NCBI GenBank assembly: GCA_026225475.1
Contig: JAMFSU010000132.1
Span: 1 to 47,446, forward strand
Direction: 5' to 3'
Length of the DNA: 47,446 nt
Source of the DNA: Duganella sp.
GTDB lineage: Bacteria; Pseudomonadota; Gammaproteobacteria; Burkholderiales; Burkholderiaceae_D
The number at the start of each line of letters is the position of its first letter. Position 1 is the first letter of the stretch. The position numbers and the translations under genes were made by a program. Below the pieces are notes generated by a model. The model was given only the letters and a program-made list of their open reading frames with translations. It was not told where the DNA came from and did no database searches. Positions 26,768 through 35,223 of this stretch are shown in pieces.

Positions 26768-28876
26768 ATGATTGGCAGTACCGCAGGCATACAACTGAAA
26801 ACCAGGCAACGTTGGGTGGGCGAGGTGGTTGAGTTGTTTTCTTCGATGCGTTTTGCGATCAGCTTGCTGACGCTGATCGCGATCGCGTCCATCATCGGCA
26901 CCGTGCTCAAGCAGAATGAACCGATGCCGAACTACGTCAATCAGTTCGGCCCGTTCTGGTTTGAGGTGTTCAACAAGCTGGGTCTGTATGCCGTGTATTC
27001 GACCTGGTGGTTCCTGCTGATCATGGGTTTTCTGGTTTTGTCGACGTCCTTGTGCATTGCGCGCAACGGTCCCAAGATGATCAAGGATGCGCGCAGCTGG
27101 CGCGAGAATGTACGCGAACAGTCACTGCGCAATTTTCATCACAAGGCTGAATGGCAAGTGGCGCTGCCGGTGGCTGAACTGACCCGGCAAGTGGTGCAAC
27201 GCGTCGCCGCCAACGGTTACAAGGTTAAGGTGGTGGCGCGTGACGACGCTACGTTGATTGCTGCCAAGAAGGGCGCTGCCAACAAATGGGGCTACATTTT
27301 CGCGCATACGGCGATTGTCATTATCTGTCTCGGTGGCTTGCTCGATTCAGACATGCCGATCCGTTTTCAGCAATGGTTCTATGGCAAGACGCCGTTCACA
27401 GGCAATGGTGTGATCGCTGAGATTTCCGCGCAGCACCGCCTGGGACTGGGCAATCCGACCTTTCGCGGCAATACGCTGATCCCGGAAGGTGCCAGCAGCA
27501 GCACGGCGATCATCCCGCAACAAAATGGCGTGATGATTCAAGACTTGCCGTTCACGATCAAGCTTAACCGTTTCGTCATTGACTATTATTCGACCGGCAT
27601 GCCCAAGTTGTTTGCCAGCGACGTGACCGTGCGTGATCACGATACCGGCAAGGAATTCAATGCCACCATCAAGGTCAATCAACCCCTGATTTACAACGGT
27701 GTGGCGCTGTACCAATCGAGTTTCGAAGATGGTGGCAGCAAGCTGCAACTGGTCGGTCACAGTATGAGCGGTGCCGAAGACAAGCGCTTTGACATTGCCG
27801 GTGAAGTCAATGGCAGCACGCCGCTAACGCAGTCTAAGGATAGTCAATACACGGTCGAATGGAGCGGCTTTCGCGCCTTCAATGTCGAGAACATGAGCAG
27901 CAACGCTGGTCAGGATGTGCGGGCGGTCAATCTCGGCAAGGGCAGCAGCAATCAACTGATGGCCGATCTGGATAAACACCTGGGTTCTGGCGCCAAGAGC
28001 AACACCGCCAAGGAGTTGAAAAATGTTGGCCCGAGCGTGCAATACAAGCTGCGCGACAAGACCGGCCAGGCGCGCGAATTTCTCAACTACATGCAATCGG
28101 TGCAAGTCGATGGCGCTTATGTGTTCCTGGCGGGCGTGCGCGACACGCCCGATGAACCATTCCGCTATCTGCGCATACCGGCCGACGACAACGACAGCGT
28201 GGACGAATGGATGCGTCTGCGCGCAGCGCTGGCCAATCCGGCCTTGCGTACCGAGGCGGCGCAGCACTATGCAGCCCAGGCGATGAAGGGCATCAGTGCC
28301 AATGCTGATCAGTTACGCGAACAAGTGCGCCAATCGGCTTTGCGCGGGCTGACTATTTTTGCTGGCGATGGCAACGAGTCCGGCTATGTGGCGGTATCGC
28401 GCTTCTTGGAAAAAATTCCTGCCGCAGAGCAGGAAAAGGCCGCCGACATTTTCATGAAGATTCTCAATGGCAGCCTGTGGGAGCTGTGGCAGACCGCACG
28501 CACCAAAGCCAGCTTGCCGGCGGTGGCCAGCGATGAAAAGCATGCGCGCTTCCTGCAACTGGCCACCAATGCATTGGCTGACGCCAGTTTTTATCATGCA
28601 CCGGTCTATCTGCAATTGAGCAGCTTTGAAGAGGTCAAGGCATCGGTGCTGCAAGTCACGCGTTCACCCGGCAAGAAGGTGGTTTATCTCGGTTGCCTGT
28701 TCCTGGTGCTGGGCGTGTTCTCGATGCTGTACATCCGCGAGCGCCGCTTGTGGGTCTGGATCCGGCCGCAAGACGGTGGTGCTCACGCCTTGATGGCGAT
28801 GAGCACGCAACGCAAGACCATGGATTTTGACAAGGAATATGTGGTGCTCAAAGCGAAACTGACGCAATCAGCGTAA
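26768..28876 (+). CDS. ccsB: Cytochrome c biogenesis protein ResB (CcsB)
   Basis: This is one half of the System II cytochrome c synthase, which exports heme and joins it to apocytochromes in the periplasm. The protein starts at ATG 26768 after AAAGG; an earlier in-frame start lies in the c4 terminator region. At 702 aa it has three N-terminal membrane segments (about 27-47, 75-95 and 175-195), a long periplasmic domain, and a final segment near residue 640 (VVYLGCLFLVLGVFSMLYI) followed by a basic cytoplasmic tail. The family's conserved SMRFAISLLTLIAIASIIGT is present. ccsA follows after 108 bp. Confidence 0.95.
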   Translation: MIGSTAGIQLKTRQRWVGEVVELFSSMRFAISLLTLIAIASIIGTVLKQNEPMPNYVNQFGPFWFEVFNKLGLYAVYSTWWFLLIMGFLVLSTSLCIARNGPKMIKDARSWRENVREQSLRNFHHKAEWQVALPVAELTRQVVQRVAANGYKVKVVARDDATLIAAKKGAANKWGYIFAHTAIVIICLGGLLDSDMPIRFQQWFYGKTPFTGNGVIAEISAQHRLGLGNPTFRGNTLIPEGASSSTAIIPQQNGVMIQDLPFTIKLNRFVIDYYSTGMPKLFASDVTVRDHDTGKEFNATIKVNQPLIYNGVALYQSSFEDGGSKLQLVGHSMSGAEDKRFDIAGEVNGSTPLTQSKDSQYTVEWSGFRAFNVENMSSNAGQDVRAVNLGKGSSNQLMADLDKHLGSGAKSNTAKELKNVGPSVQYKLRDKTGQAREFLNYMQSVQVDGAYVFLAGVRDTPDEPFRYLRIPADDNDSVDEWMRLRAALANPALRTEAAQHYAAQAMKGISANADQLREQVRQSALRGLTIFAGDGNESGYVAVSRFLEKIPAAEQEKAADIFMKILNGSLWELWQTARTKASLPAVASDEKHARFLQLATNALADASFYHAPVYLQLSSFEEVKASVLQVTRSPGKKVVYLGCLFLVLGVFSMLYIRERRLWVWIRPQDGGAHALMAMSTQRKTMDFDKEYVVLKAKLTQSA

Positions 28877-28984
28877 GCTAGCGCCCCAGATTATGGGTAG
28901 CAGAATATGTTGCTCATGTGCAAGGCGGCCTGCCGTATGCTTGGCCTACGGTGGGTTACCCAGTAGTAGTTATCGGAGAACAAG

Positions 28985-30145
28985 ATGGAATTGAGCCAGA
29001 CCAGCCAGCCTCAGGCATATCCGCAGGAAATCGGTTTTTTCAAACGTCTAAGTGTATTGGACTGGATATTTGCACTCGCCCTGGTAGCAGCCTCGCTGTT
29101 TGCCTTGCAGCGCTATGGCGCGCATATGGATTATTACGAAAAGGCAGTGCTGTTACTGGCGGCACCGACCTTCGCCATCCTTGGCTGGCATTGGAAGCAG
29201 GTCCGTTGGCTGATGGCTTTGCTGGCAGTGTTGGCCTTGACGGCAATTGCCTTATACGGTGGTGTGCTGGAAATGTCGGAAAAGAAATTCCTGCTCAAAT
29301 ATTTTCTGTCGAGCCAGTCGGCAATCCTGTGGATGAGCGCCTTGTTCTTTTTGTCCACATTGTTCTACTGGGGGAGCCTGGTGACGCGTTCGGCCACCGG
29401 GGCGGCAATCGGCTCCAAAATGTGCTGGGCCGCTGTGGTGCTGGGTTTTACCGGCATGCTGGTGCGCTGGTACGAGTCTTATCTGATTGGCCCGGATATC
29501 GGCCACATTCCTATTTCCAACCTGTACGAAGTGTTCGTGCTGTTCTGCATGATCACGGCACTGTTTTACCTGTACTACGAAGAACGCTATGCCACCCGTC
29601 AACTCGGCGCGTTTGTGTTGCTGGTGATCAGCGCGGCGGTCGGCTTCCTGCTCTGGTATACGGTCTCGCGCGATGCGGCGGAAATCCAGCCGTTGGTGCC
29701 GGCGCTGCAAAGCTGGTGGATGAAGATTCACGTACCGGCCAATTTCATCGGGTATGGCACCTTCGCGCTGTCGGCCATGGTGGCTGTGGCCTATCTGCTC
29801 AAGTCCAAGGGCTACCTGGCCGATCGCCTGCCATCGTTGGAAGTACTCGACGATTTGATGTACAAGGCGATTGCGGTCGGCTTCACCTTCTTCACGATTG
29901 CCACCATCCTCGGCGCCCTATGGGCGGCAGAAGCCTGGGGCGGTTACTGGTCTTGGGATCCCAAGGAAACCTGGGCCCTGATTGTCTGGCTCAACTATGC
30001 GGCCTGGCTGCATATGCGGCTGATGAAGGGTTTGCGCGGACAGGTTGCGGCCTGGTGGGCGTTGGTTGGCTTGCTGGTGACAACATTCGCCTTCCTCGGC
30101 GTGAACATGTTCCTGTCGGGCCTGCATTCCTACGGTGAATTGTAA
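28985..30145 (+). CDS. ccsA: Cytochrome c biogenesis protein CcsA (ResC)
   Basis: This is the heme-handling partner of ResB. The 386 aa, highly hydrophobic protein carries the tryptophan-rich WWD signature WGGYWSWDPKETWALIVW near the C-terminus, where heme is presented in the periplasm. Flanking histidines are conserved in the family. The start follows TATCGGAGAACAAG. It overlaps the following phosphatase gene by one base (TAATG), so the two are translationally coupled, although no functional link is evident. Confidence 0.95.
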   Translation: MELSQTSQPQAYPQEIGFFKRLSVLDWIFALALVAASLFALQRYGAHMDYYEKAVLLLAAPTFAILGWHWKQVRWLMALLAVLALTAIALYGGVLEMSEKKFLLKYFLSSQSAILWMSALFFLSTLFYWGSLVTRSATGAAIGSKMCWAAVVLGFTGMLVRWYESYLIGPDIGHIPISNLYEVFVLFCMITALFYLYYEERYATRQLGAFVLLVISAAVGFLLWYTVSRDAAEIQPLVPALQSWWMKIHVPANFIGYGTFALSAMVAVAYLLKSKGYLADRLPSLEVLDDLMYKAIAVGFTFFTIATILGALWAAEAWGGYWSWDPKETWALIVWLNYAAWLHMRLMKGLRGQVAAWWALVGLLVTTFAFLGVNMFLSGLHSYGEL

Positions 30146-30822
30146 TGTCTGCTGCGATGCGCAATGCTTTGCCGCCAATTGATCTGGTTTTGTTCGATTG
30201 CGATGGCACCCTGGTCGACAGTGAAATCGTCACTGCCGACGCCTGGGTCGAGCATTGCGCCCAGTTTGGCGTGCAATTGACGGCGGTCGAAGTACTGGCG
30301 CGCTTCAAGGGAGTAGGCATGGCGCAATGTGTGGCCGAGATCGAGCTGCAGCGCGGAGGGCAAGCCTTGCCAGAGACTTTCGTCGCCGATTTGCGCGCCT
30401 TGATGTCGGAGATGCTGCGCGCCCGTCTGCAACCGATTGCCGGTGCCATGGAGCTGGTGCAATCGCTGGCAGTGCCATTTTGTCTGGCCTCGAACGCACC
30501 GCGCGAAAAAATCGAATTGTGTCTCGATGTCACCGGCCTGCGTCCTTATTTCGAAGGACGTATTTACAGCGCCTACGATATGCAGAGCTGGAAGCCTGAT
30601 CCCGGCTTGTTTTTGCATGCTGCTGCCAGCATGGGGGTCGCTCCCGCACGTTGTGCCGTGGTGGAAGATAGCTTGTCCGGCATCAAGGCCGGCCTGGCCG
30701 CAGGGATGACCGTATTTGCCCTGCAAATCGACGAGCAGAATCATGCGCAGGTGCTGCCTGACGGTGTGCATGTGATCCGGGAACTGGCTGAACTGCCAGT
30801 GCGGCTGTCTGCAGTTGGTTGA
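30145..30822 (+). CDS. HAD-family phosphatase, YieH-like
   Basis: This is a haloacid-dehalogenase-type phosphohydrolase. Motif I is FDCDGTLVDS with nucleophile Asp18 and acid Asp20; motif II is the Ser/Asn region CLASNAP; motif III/IV is WKPDP with VVEDSLSGIKAG. At 225 aa with a helical cap after motif I, it is subfamily IA. The segments RFKGVG and YDMQSWKPDP closely resemble E. coli YieH, a 6-phosphogluconate phosphatase, but HAD substrate range is broad and this is not proof. It is coupled to ccsA by a one-base overlap. Confidence 0.88.
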   Translation: MSAAMRNALPPIDLVLFDCDGTLVDSEIVTADAWVEHCAQFGVQLTAVEVLARFKGVGMAQCVAEIELQRGGQALPETFVADLRALMSEMLRARLQPIAGAMELVQSLAVPFCLASNAPREKIELCLDVTGLRPYFEGRIYSAYDMQSWKPDPGLFLHAAASMGVAPARCAVVEDSLSGIKAGLAAGMTVFALQIDEQNHAQVLPDGVHVIRELAELPVRLSAVG

Positions 30823-30942
30823 AGGTTGTTGTTTTTGCAATATTTCGTAACACTTGTTTCACCTTTGCTGCTACTGCGTATGTTTGCGTGTCTTTGGCTC
30901 AACATATCGCGTAAGGTATTGTAAATAAAGGTTTTTTTGAGT

Positions 30943-31032
30943 ATTGCATTGCAATGAACTGCAAGCGGCCTTTAACTTTCTTGCTATTCCCTGACAAAAA
31001 ATCATTTTCTGCGTATTCCAAATCGGATTTGG
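30943..31032. other. AT-rich gap with two palindromes before the 79-aa gene
   Basis: The 323-bp gap 30823-31145 holds no ORF of note. It contains ATTGCA-T-TGCAAT (30943-30955) and CCAAATC-G-GATTTGG (31018-31032). Between them CTGACA (30991-30996), a 17-bp spacer and TATTCC (31014-31019) form a partial promoter match (-35 5/6, -10 3/6). The second palindrome overlaps that -10, as an operator would. Confidence 0.3.
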
Positions 31033-31145
31033 TGCGTTAGATAACGTACAGCGCTCCAAAAGGGCGCACTTGAGACGACAGACTACGCAGCTTGTTGCCT
31101 CGAAACGATGAACAAGCTACGTCAAGGACGTGTAGGGGAAAGTTT

Positions 31146-31385
31146 ATGCAAGCCATAGAACGCAATGCACAAGTGAAGACCAGCACCACGCATCATCAGC
31201 AATATGCGCCGTCGGCCAAGGAAGTTCGTTACGGCAAGCCTGCCAAACCATTTCGCGCGCGTGAGCGTGGCGACGATTGTTCGATGCAGGACAAGCTGCC
31301 CAAGCAGATCGACGATATCGTCGAAGGCGAATCGCCGAAGCGTTTCAAACGCCCCAAAATGGAGAGTGATATCGTCGCTCGCTAG
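31146..31385 (+). CDS. Small basic hypothetical protein
   Basis: This gene encodes 79 aa starting at ATG 31146, six bases after AGGGGA. The protein is polar and strongly charged, rich in Lys, Arg and Gln, with one Cys and no membrane segment (MQAIERNAQVKTSTTHHQQY at the start; ESPKRFKRPKMES near the end). It is probably disordered and might bind nucleic acid, but I do not recognise a family. It is monocistronic, with an AT-rich upstream region and palindromes, and is convergent with gpsA 45 bp downstream. Codon use resembles the neighbours, so it is likely real. Confidence 0.6.
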   Translation: MQAIERNAQVKTSTTHHQQYAPSAKEVRYGKPAKPFRARERGDDCSMQDKLPKQIDDIVEGESPKRFKRPKMESDIVAR

Positions 31386-31430
31386 TTTTTTGCCGGCCTG
31401 TCTCGCCTCTGGGCGCACAGGTCGGCAGCT

Positions 31431-32432
31431 TCAGCTTTCTTCGCGTGGATCACGCGACAGCAACTGCGTCACCATCTCCCTGACAGAAATTCCATCGAAC
31501 AGAGCGCCGGCCACCGCATTGGTGATTGGCATATCGACGCCGTGTTCCGCTGCCAGTTGACGCACTGCCTGGGCGCAACGTACGCCTTCGGCAACATGGC
31601 CGAGTTCGCGCACAATGTCATCGAGTTGCTTGCCTTGTGCCAACCCGAGGCCGACGCGACGGTTGCGTGACAGGTCACCGGTGCAGGTCAGCAACAGATC
31701 GCCGACGCCGGACAAGCCCATGAAGGTTTCTGCACGGCCGCCCAATGCAACGCCGAGCCGCGTGATTTCAGCCAGGCCGCGGGTAATCAAGGCAGCGCGC
31801 GCGTTCAAGCCCAACTGCAAGCCATCGCAGGCGCCAGTGGCAATGGCCAGGATATTCTTGACGGCGCCACCGATCTCGACGCCGATTAAATCGTCACTCG
31901 AATACACCCGCAGATTGCCGCCATGCACGGCAGCCACGACATGTTCACACAAGGCTTTGTCTCGGCTACCGATGGTCAGGGCGCAGGGCAAGCCGCGCGC
32001 TACTTCCTGTGCGAATGAGGGGCCAGACAAGGCCGCCGCAGGCACGCGTTCGCCCAATACCGCTGCGACGATCTGATGCGGCAGCAAGCGGGTTTGTTCT
32101 TCCAGTCCCTTGCACAACCAAACGATATTGGGAATCGGCTGGTCGCGCAGTGTCTCGGTCAGCGCGCGCAGACCTGACACTGACGAGGCCACGATCAGCA
32201 GTCCGGTGCTGGGCGCTTGAGTGACATGCTGTAGTGCCATGGCGAAATCGGCACTGACCAGCAAGGATTCAGGCAGATGATAGCCGCGCAGGTAAGCGCT
32301 GTTTTCACGCAGCATTGCGGCTTCCTGCATGGCGGCAGTATTGCGGCCCCACAGCACCACCTGGTGTCGTTGCGCCAGACTGATTGCCAGCGCGGTGCCC
32401 CAGGCGCCGGCGCCAAGTATCGATATATTCAT
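31431..32432 (-). CDS. gpsA: Glycerol-3-phosphate dehydrogenase [NAD(P)+]
   Basis: GpsA reduces dihydroxyacetone phosphate to sn-glycerol 3-phosphate for phospholipid synthesis. The 333 aa protein begins with the Rossmann loop MNISILGAGAWGTALA. The catalytic Lys lies in EIGGAVKNILAIA with the following GLNARAALITRGLAE. The start is ATG at 32430-32432; the frame extends upstream without a ribosome binding site. It is the last gene of the rhodanese-grxC-secB-SH3-gpsA series on the - strand, an order close to the E. coli yibN-grxC-secB-gpsA block. Confidence 0.97.
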   Translation of the reverse strand: MNISILGAGAWGTALAISLAQRHQVVLWGRNTAAMQEAAMLRENSAYLRGYHLPESLLVSADFAMALQHVTQAPSTGLLIVASSVSGLRALTETLRDQPIPNIVWLCKGLEEQTRLLPHQIVAAVLGERVPAAALSGPSFAQEVARGLPCALTIGSRDKALCEHVVAAVHGGNLRVYSSDDLIGVEIGGAVKNILAIATGACDGLQLGLNARAALITRGLAEITRLGVALGGRAETFMGLSGVGDLLLTCTGDLSRNRRVGLGLAQGKQLDDIVRELGHVAEGVRCAQAVRQLAAEHGVDMPITNAVAGALFDGISVREMVTQLLSRDPREES

Positions 32433-32487
32433 GAAAGCAATCGCAGGTGAGCGGTAGGAAGCGAAGCCGAAGCGTGCGAGCGGATGC

Positions 32488-32940
32488 TCAATCGCCCCAG
32501 ACTTCGCTGGATTTGACGAAACCGCTCTGGCCGTCACGATGCTTTACCTTGAGCCAGCCTGCTTGCGAGGTCGGATCGCTCAGTTCCAGCAAGACATTCT
32601 TGTCGGCCGTGAACGAGACCGGGCTGTTTTCATCGGCGCCGGTATGGATACGGGCATTGGCGGCGGTGATGATGACATTGCGCTTGCTCACTAGCGCCTT
32701 GGACATGATCCAGGTCAGTTTGCCGTCGGCATCGCGTACTTTGCTCCAGTCGCCATAAGTGGTGACCACTTCGACCGGCATGCCGCGTGGTGCGATGTTG
32801 GTGCGACGGCCTTTTTCGGAAGGGGCGTCATACAGGATTGCCGGGGCTGCCCCGACTGATCGGAAATCAAGTGCATGGGCCGGTGCGATCGTCGCGGCGG
32901 CAAGCACGATAGCGGCGCTGAGAAGAGAAGACAGTTTCAT
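32488..32940 (-). CDS. Secreted SH3-like domain protein
   Basis: The 150 aa protein has a signal peptide (about 1-24, MKLSSLLSAAIVLAAATIAP, ends AHA) and then two bacterial SH3-like repeats: about 26-82 (YDAPSEKGRRTNIAPRG...WSKV) and about 90-150 (ARIHTGADENSPV...GWLKVKHRDGQSGFV). Such domains usually bind peptidoglycan or other cell-wall peptides in the periplasm. It lies between secB and gpsA and is absent from the E. coli version of this block. GCGGAGTACGCCC precedes the start. Its exact function is unknown. Confidence 0.85.
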   Translation of the reverse strand: MKLSSLLSAAIVLAAATIAPAHALDFRSVGAAPAILYDAPSEKGRRTNIAPRGMPVEVVTTYGDWSKVRDADGKLTWIMSKALVSKRNVIITAANARIHTGADENSPVSFTADKNVLLELSDPTSQAGWLKVKHRDGQSGFVKSSEVWGD

Positions 32941-33040
32941 GGGCGTACTCCGCGATAGTAGAGATGAGGCCGGATGCGGCGTCTGCGTGTTAAGGGCAAC
33001 GGCGTCATCGGTAATGATTGCCAGCAAGGCGATGAAACTA

Positions 33041-33075
33041 CATTGCCGTCGCCGGGTTTAGCCGGGACGGCAATG
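33041..33075 (-). other. Long hairpin downstream of secB
   Basis: CATTGCCGTC (33041-33050) pairs with GACGGCAATG (33066-33075), and an inner CCGG/CCGG extends the stem. No U-run follows on the - strand. It may protect the 3' end of the secB transcript or reduce readthrough into the SH3 gene. Confidence 0.4.
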
Positions 33076-33091
33076 CAAAACAACGGCAGTA

Positions 33092-33586
33092 TTAGTTGAC
33101 AGTCGAGGTACCAGTGACCAGGGTGCCGTCGGTTTGTTGTTCAGCCACAGCTTGCAGACGTTGCTGGTAGAACACTTCAAAATTGATTTCCGCCAGATGG
33201 ATAGGCGGGAAGCCGGCACGTGTGATCACGTCGGCGATATTGGCGCGCAGGTAAGGATAGATGATGTTCGGGCAACCAATACCGAGCAGTGGATCGAGTT
33301 GCTCAGCGGGAATGTTGCGCACTTCGAAAATACCAGCTTGTTTGCCCTCGACCAGAAAGGCAACCTTGTCCTTGACCTTGGCCGTGACGGTGATGGTCAC
33401 AGTCGATTCGAAAATGCCGTCAGCCAGCGCTTCAGCGCCGACGTCGACCGACACTTCGATGGCAGGTGCATCCTGTTCCAGGAAAATGCCAGGGGAGTTC
33501 GGTTGTTCCAGCGACAGGTCTTTCAGATACACACGTTGAATCTGGAATACGGGTTGTTGCTCAGCTTGTTGGTTCTCTTCCGCCAT
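33092..33586 (-). CDS. secB: Protein-export chaperone SecB
   Basis: SecB is a tetrameric cytoplasmic chaperone that holds preproteins unfolded and hands them to SecA. The 164 aa protein contains [19 protein letters not shown] near the N-terminus and [20 protein letters not shown] and [16 protein letters not shown] near the C-terminus, all family signatures. AACGAGAGCATTCC lies before the start. It stands in the conserved rhodanese-grxC-secB-gpsA gene order. Confidence 0.97.
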   Translation of the reverse strand: MAEENQQAEQQPVFQIQRVYLKDLSLEQPNSPGIFLEQDAPAIEVSVDVGAEALADGIFESTVTITVTAKVKDKVAFLVEGKQAGIFEVRNIPAEQLDPLLGIGCPNIIYPYLRANIADVITRAGFPPIHLAEINFEVFYQQRLQAVAEQQTDGTLVTGTSTVN

Positions 33587-33675
33587 GGAATGCTCTCGTT
33601 TCAGGTTAAATAATGAATGTGAATAGATGGCTGCTGGTCCGCGGTTGCTTGCAGCGGCCAGAAATTAGCGCTGTC

Positions 33676-33939
33676 TCAGCCCTGCAAGAGCCGATCAAGT
33701 TCTCCGATTTGATCACACTCGCTCAGATCATCAAAGCCGCCGACATGGGTCTCACCGATATAAATTTGCGGCACGGTGCGACGGCCTGTCTTTTCCATCA
33801 TGAGTACGCGTTGCTGCGGGTCGAGATCGACGCGCACTTTTAAAATGTCACTGATGCCTTTGCTGTTGAGCAATCGTTCCGCCATCATGCAATAAGGACA
33901 GGTCTCGGTGCAGTACATCGTGACGACGCGGGCTGTCAT
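33676..33939 (-). CDS. grxC: Glutaredoxin 3
   Basis: This is a small dithiol glutaredoxin that uses glutathione to reduce disulfides in the cytoplasm. The 87 aa protein has the active site CPYC (Cys14, Cys17) in YCTETCPYCMMAERLL and the glutathione-binding TVPQIYIGETHVGGFDDL. Cys10, just before the active site, is an extra thiol. It overlaps the upstream rhodanese gene by 4 bp, showing coupled translation. Confidence 0.96.
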   Translation of the reverse strand: MTARVVTMYCTETCPYCMMAERLLNSKGISDILKVRVDLDPQQRVLMMEKTGRRTVPQIYIGETHVGGFDDLSECDQIGELDRLLQG

Positions 33940-34352
33940 TTGATCGCCTTTTGGCCTGCAGTAGGCAAGCCCTGTGCCTGCCAGGCTGCAATACCACCGG
34001 TCAAACCGTGTACTTCGCTGAAGCCGGCTTTCTTGAGTACGCCTTCAGCTTTGGCCGATTGGGTGCCGGTCTGGCAGACCACAATCACGCTCTTGCTCTT
34101 GAATTTATCCAGTTCGCCGATGCGTTGCGCCAATTCCTTGAGGGGAATGTTGCGAGCGTCACGCAGATGCGCAGTGGTGAATTGTTCGGCGTCCCGTACG
34201 TCCAGCACCAGGGTCTTGCCGGTGTTCATGAGCTGGGTGGCTTGCAGCATGGTTAGCTTGCTGCCACGTTGTTGCAGGTAGGGAACCAGCAGCGCGCCGC
34301 CGGAAATGATGACCAAGCCGATCAAGAAAATATTGTCTACGATGAATTTCAC
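33936..34352 (-). CDS. Membrane-anchored rhodanese (YibN-like)
   Basis: This is a single-domain sulfurtransferase. The 138 aa protein has one N-terminal membrane segment (about 8-25, [19 protein letters not shown]) and a rhodanese domain (about 35-130). The domain has the DVRDAEQF entry motif, [10 protein letters not shown] and the catalytic loop [10 protein letters not shown] with Cys93. It is homologous in place and layout to YibN of E. coli, directly before grxC. A role in redox or sulfur relay beside glutaredoxin is plausible but unproven. Confidence 0.9.
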   Translation of the reverse strand: MKFIVDNIFLIGLVIISGGALLVPYLQQRGSKLTMLQATQLMNTGKTLVLDVRDAEQFTTAHLRDARNIPLKELAQRIGELDKFKSKSVIVVCQTGTQSAKAEGVLKKAGFSEVHGLTGGIAAWQAQGLPTAGQKAIK

Positions 34353-34382
34353 GGGATCTCAATGAGTTTACTGAATCCGGGC

Positions 34383-34392
34383 ATTATAAAAT
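34383..34392. promoter_or_regulatory. Shared -10 region of divergent promoters
   Basis: In the 110-bp gap between the rhodanese gene and gpmA, the - strand reads a perfect TATAAT (34383-34388) 31 bp before the rhodanese start. The + strand reads TATAAA or TAAAAT (34385-34392) about 70 bp before gpmA. Neither has a strong -35. Confidence 0.35.
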
Positions 34393-34462
34393 AGAAGCGG
34401 ACAAGCCATTTAATTCTTCCATTGCTATTTTCACATCTTCGATTCTTTCAGACCTCTTTACT

Positions 34463-35209
34463 ATGTACAAAATCGTATTCATGCGTCACGGCGAGTCCAC
34501 TTGGAACCTTGCCAACCGGTTTACTGGCTGGGTTGACGTCGACCTGACTGAAAAAGGCGTAGCCGAAGCCAAACAGGCAGGCAAGTTGCTCAAGGACGCC
34601 GGTTTCACTTTCGATCTGGCCTACACCTCGGTACTCAAGCGCGCCATCCGTACTTTGTGGACCACGCTCGACGAAATGGATCTGATGTGGCTTCCAGTGC
34701 AGCACGACTGGCGTCTCAATGAGCGCCACTATGGCGCCCTGCAGGGATTGAATAAGGCTGAAACCGCCGCCCAGTATGGTGATGAGCAGGTGCTGGTATG
34801 GCGTCGCAGCTATGACACGCCACCCAATCCGCTGGAGCCGAGTGATCCGCGTGCCTCGTTTGACGATCCGCGCTATGCCCATCTTGAGCGCGACCAAATC
34901 CCATTGACCGAATGCCTGAAAGACACAGTGGCCCGCGTGTTGCCAGCTTGGAACGATACTATTGCGCCGGCCATCCTCTCGGGTAAGAAAATCATCATTT
35001 CGGCCCATGGCAACAGCCTGCGCGCACTGATAAAGTATCTCGATGGCATCAGCGACGATGCCATTGTCGGCGTCAATATTCCCAACGGTCAGCCGTTGGT
35101 CTATGAGCTGGATGTCGATCTCAAGCCAATCAAGAGTTATTACCTTGGTGACCAGTCGGCCATCGAAGCAGCGCTCAAGGCCGTCGCCAATCAAGGGAAA
35201 TCGAAATAA
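34463..35209 (+). CDS. gpmA: 2,3-bisphosphoglycerate-dependent phosphoglycerate mutase
   Basis: GpmA interconverts 3- and 2-phosphoglycerate in glycolysis and gluconeogenesis. The 248 aa length is standard. The phosphohistidine is in MRHGESTWN (His9). [17 protein letters not shown] carries the catalytic acid, and the second His is in [11 protein letters not shown]. Its position divergent from the secB block and upstream of envC-ctpA mirrors the E. coli neighbourhood, where a phosphoglycerate mutase precedes envC, although E. coli uses the unrelated cofactor-independent enzyme there. Confidence 0.97.
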   Translation: MYKIVFMRHGESTWNLANRFTGWVDVDLTEKGVAEAKQAGKLLKDAGFTFDLAYTSVLKRAIRTLWTTLDEMDLMWLPVQHDWRLNERHYGALQGLNKAETAAQYGDEQVLVWRRSYDTPPNPLEPSDPRASFDDPRYAHLERDQIPLTECLKDTVARVLPAWNDTIAPAILSGKKIIISAHGNSLRALIKYLDGISDDAIVGVNIPNGQPLVYELDVDLKPIKSYYLGDQSAIEAALKAVANQGKSK

Positions 35210-35223
35210 CACCCGCTCCTGGC

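Noticed and set aside
28918..30138. Open + strand frame of 406 codons overlapping ccsA in another frame
   Set aside because: ccsA in the other frame carries the WWD motif and membrane segments; this frame has no recognisable feature.
31386..31430. T6 run and hairpin between the 79-aa gene and gpsA as an intrinsic terminator
   Set aside because: The T-run precedes the large stem on the + strand and becomes an A-run after it on the - strand; the small stem before the T-run is separated from it by five bases.
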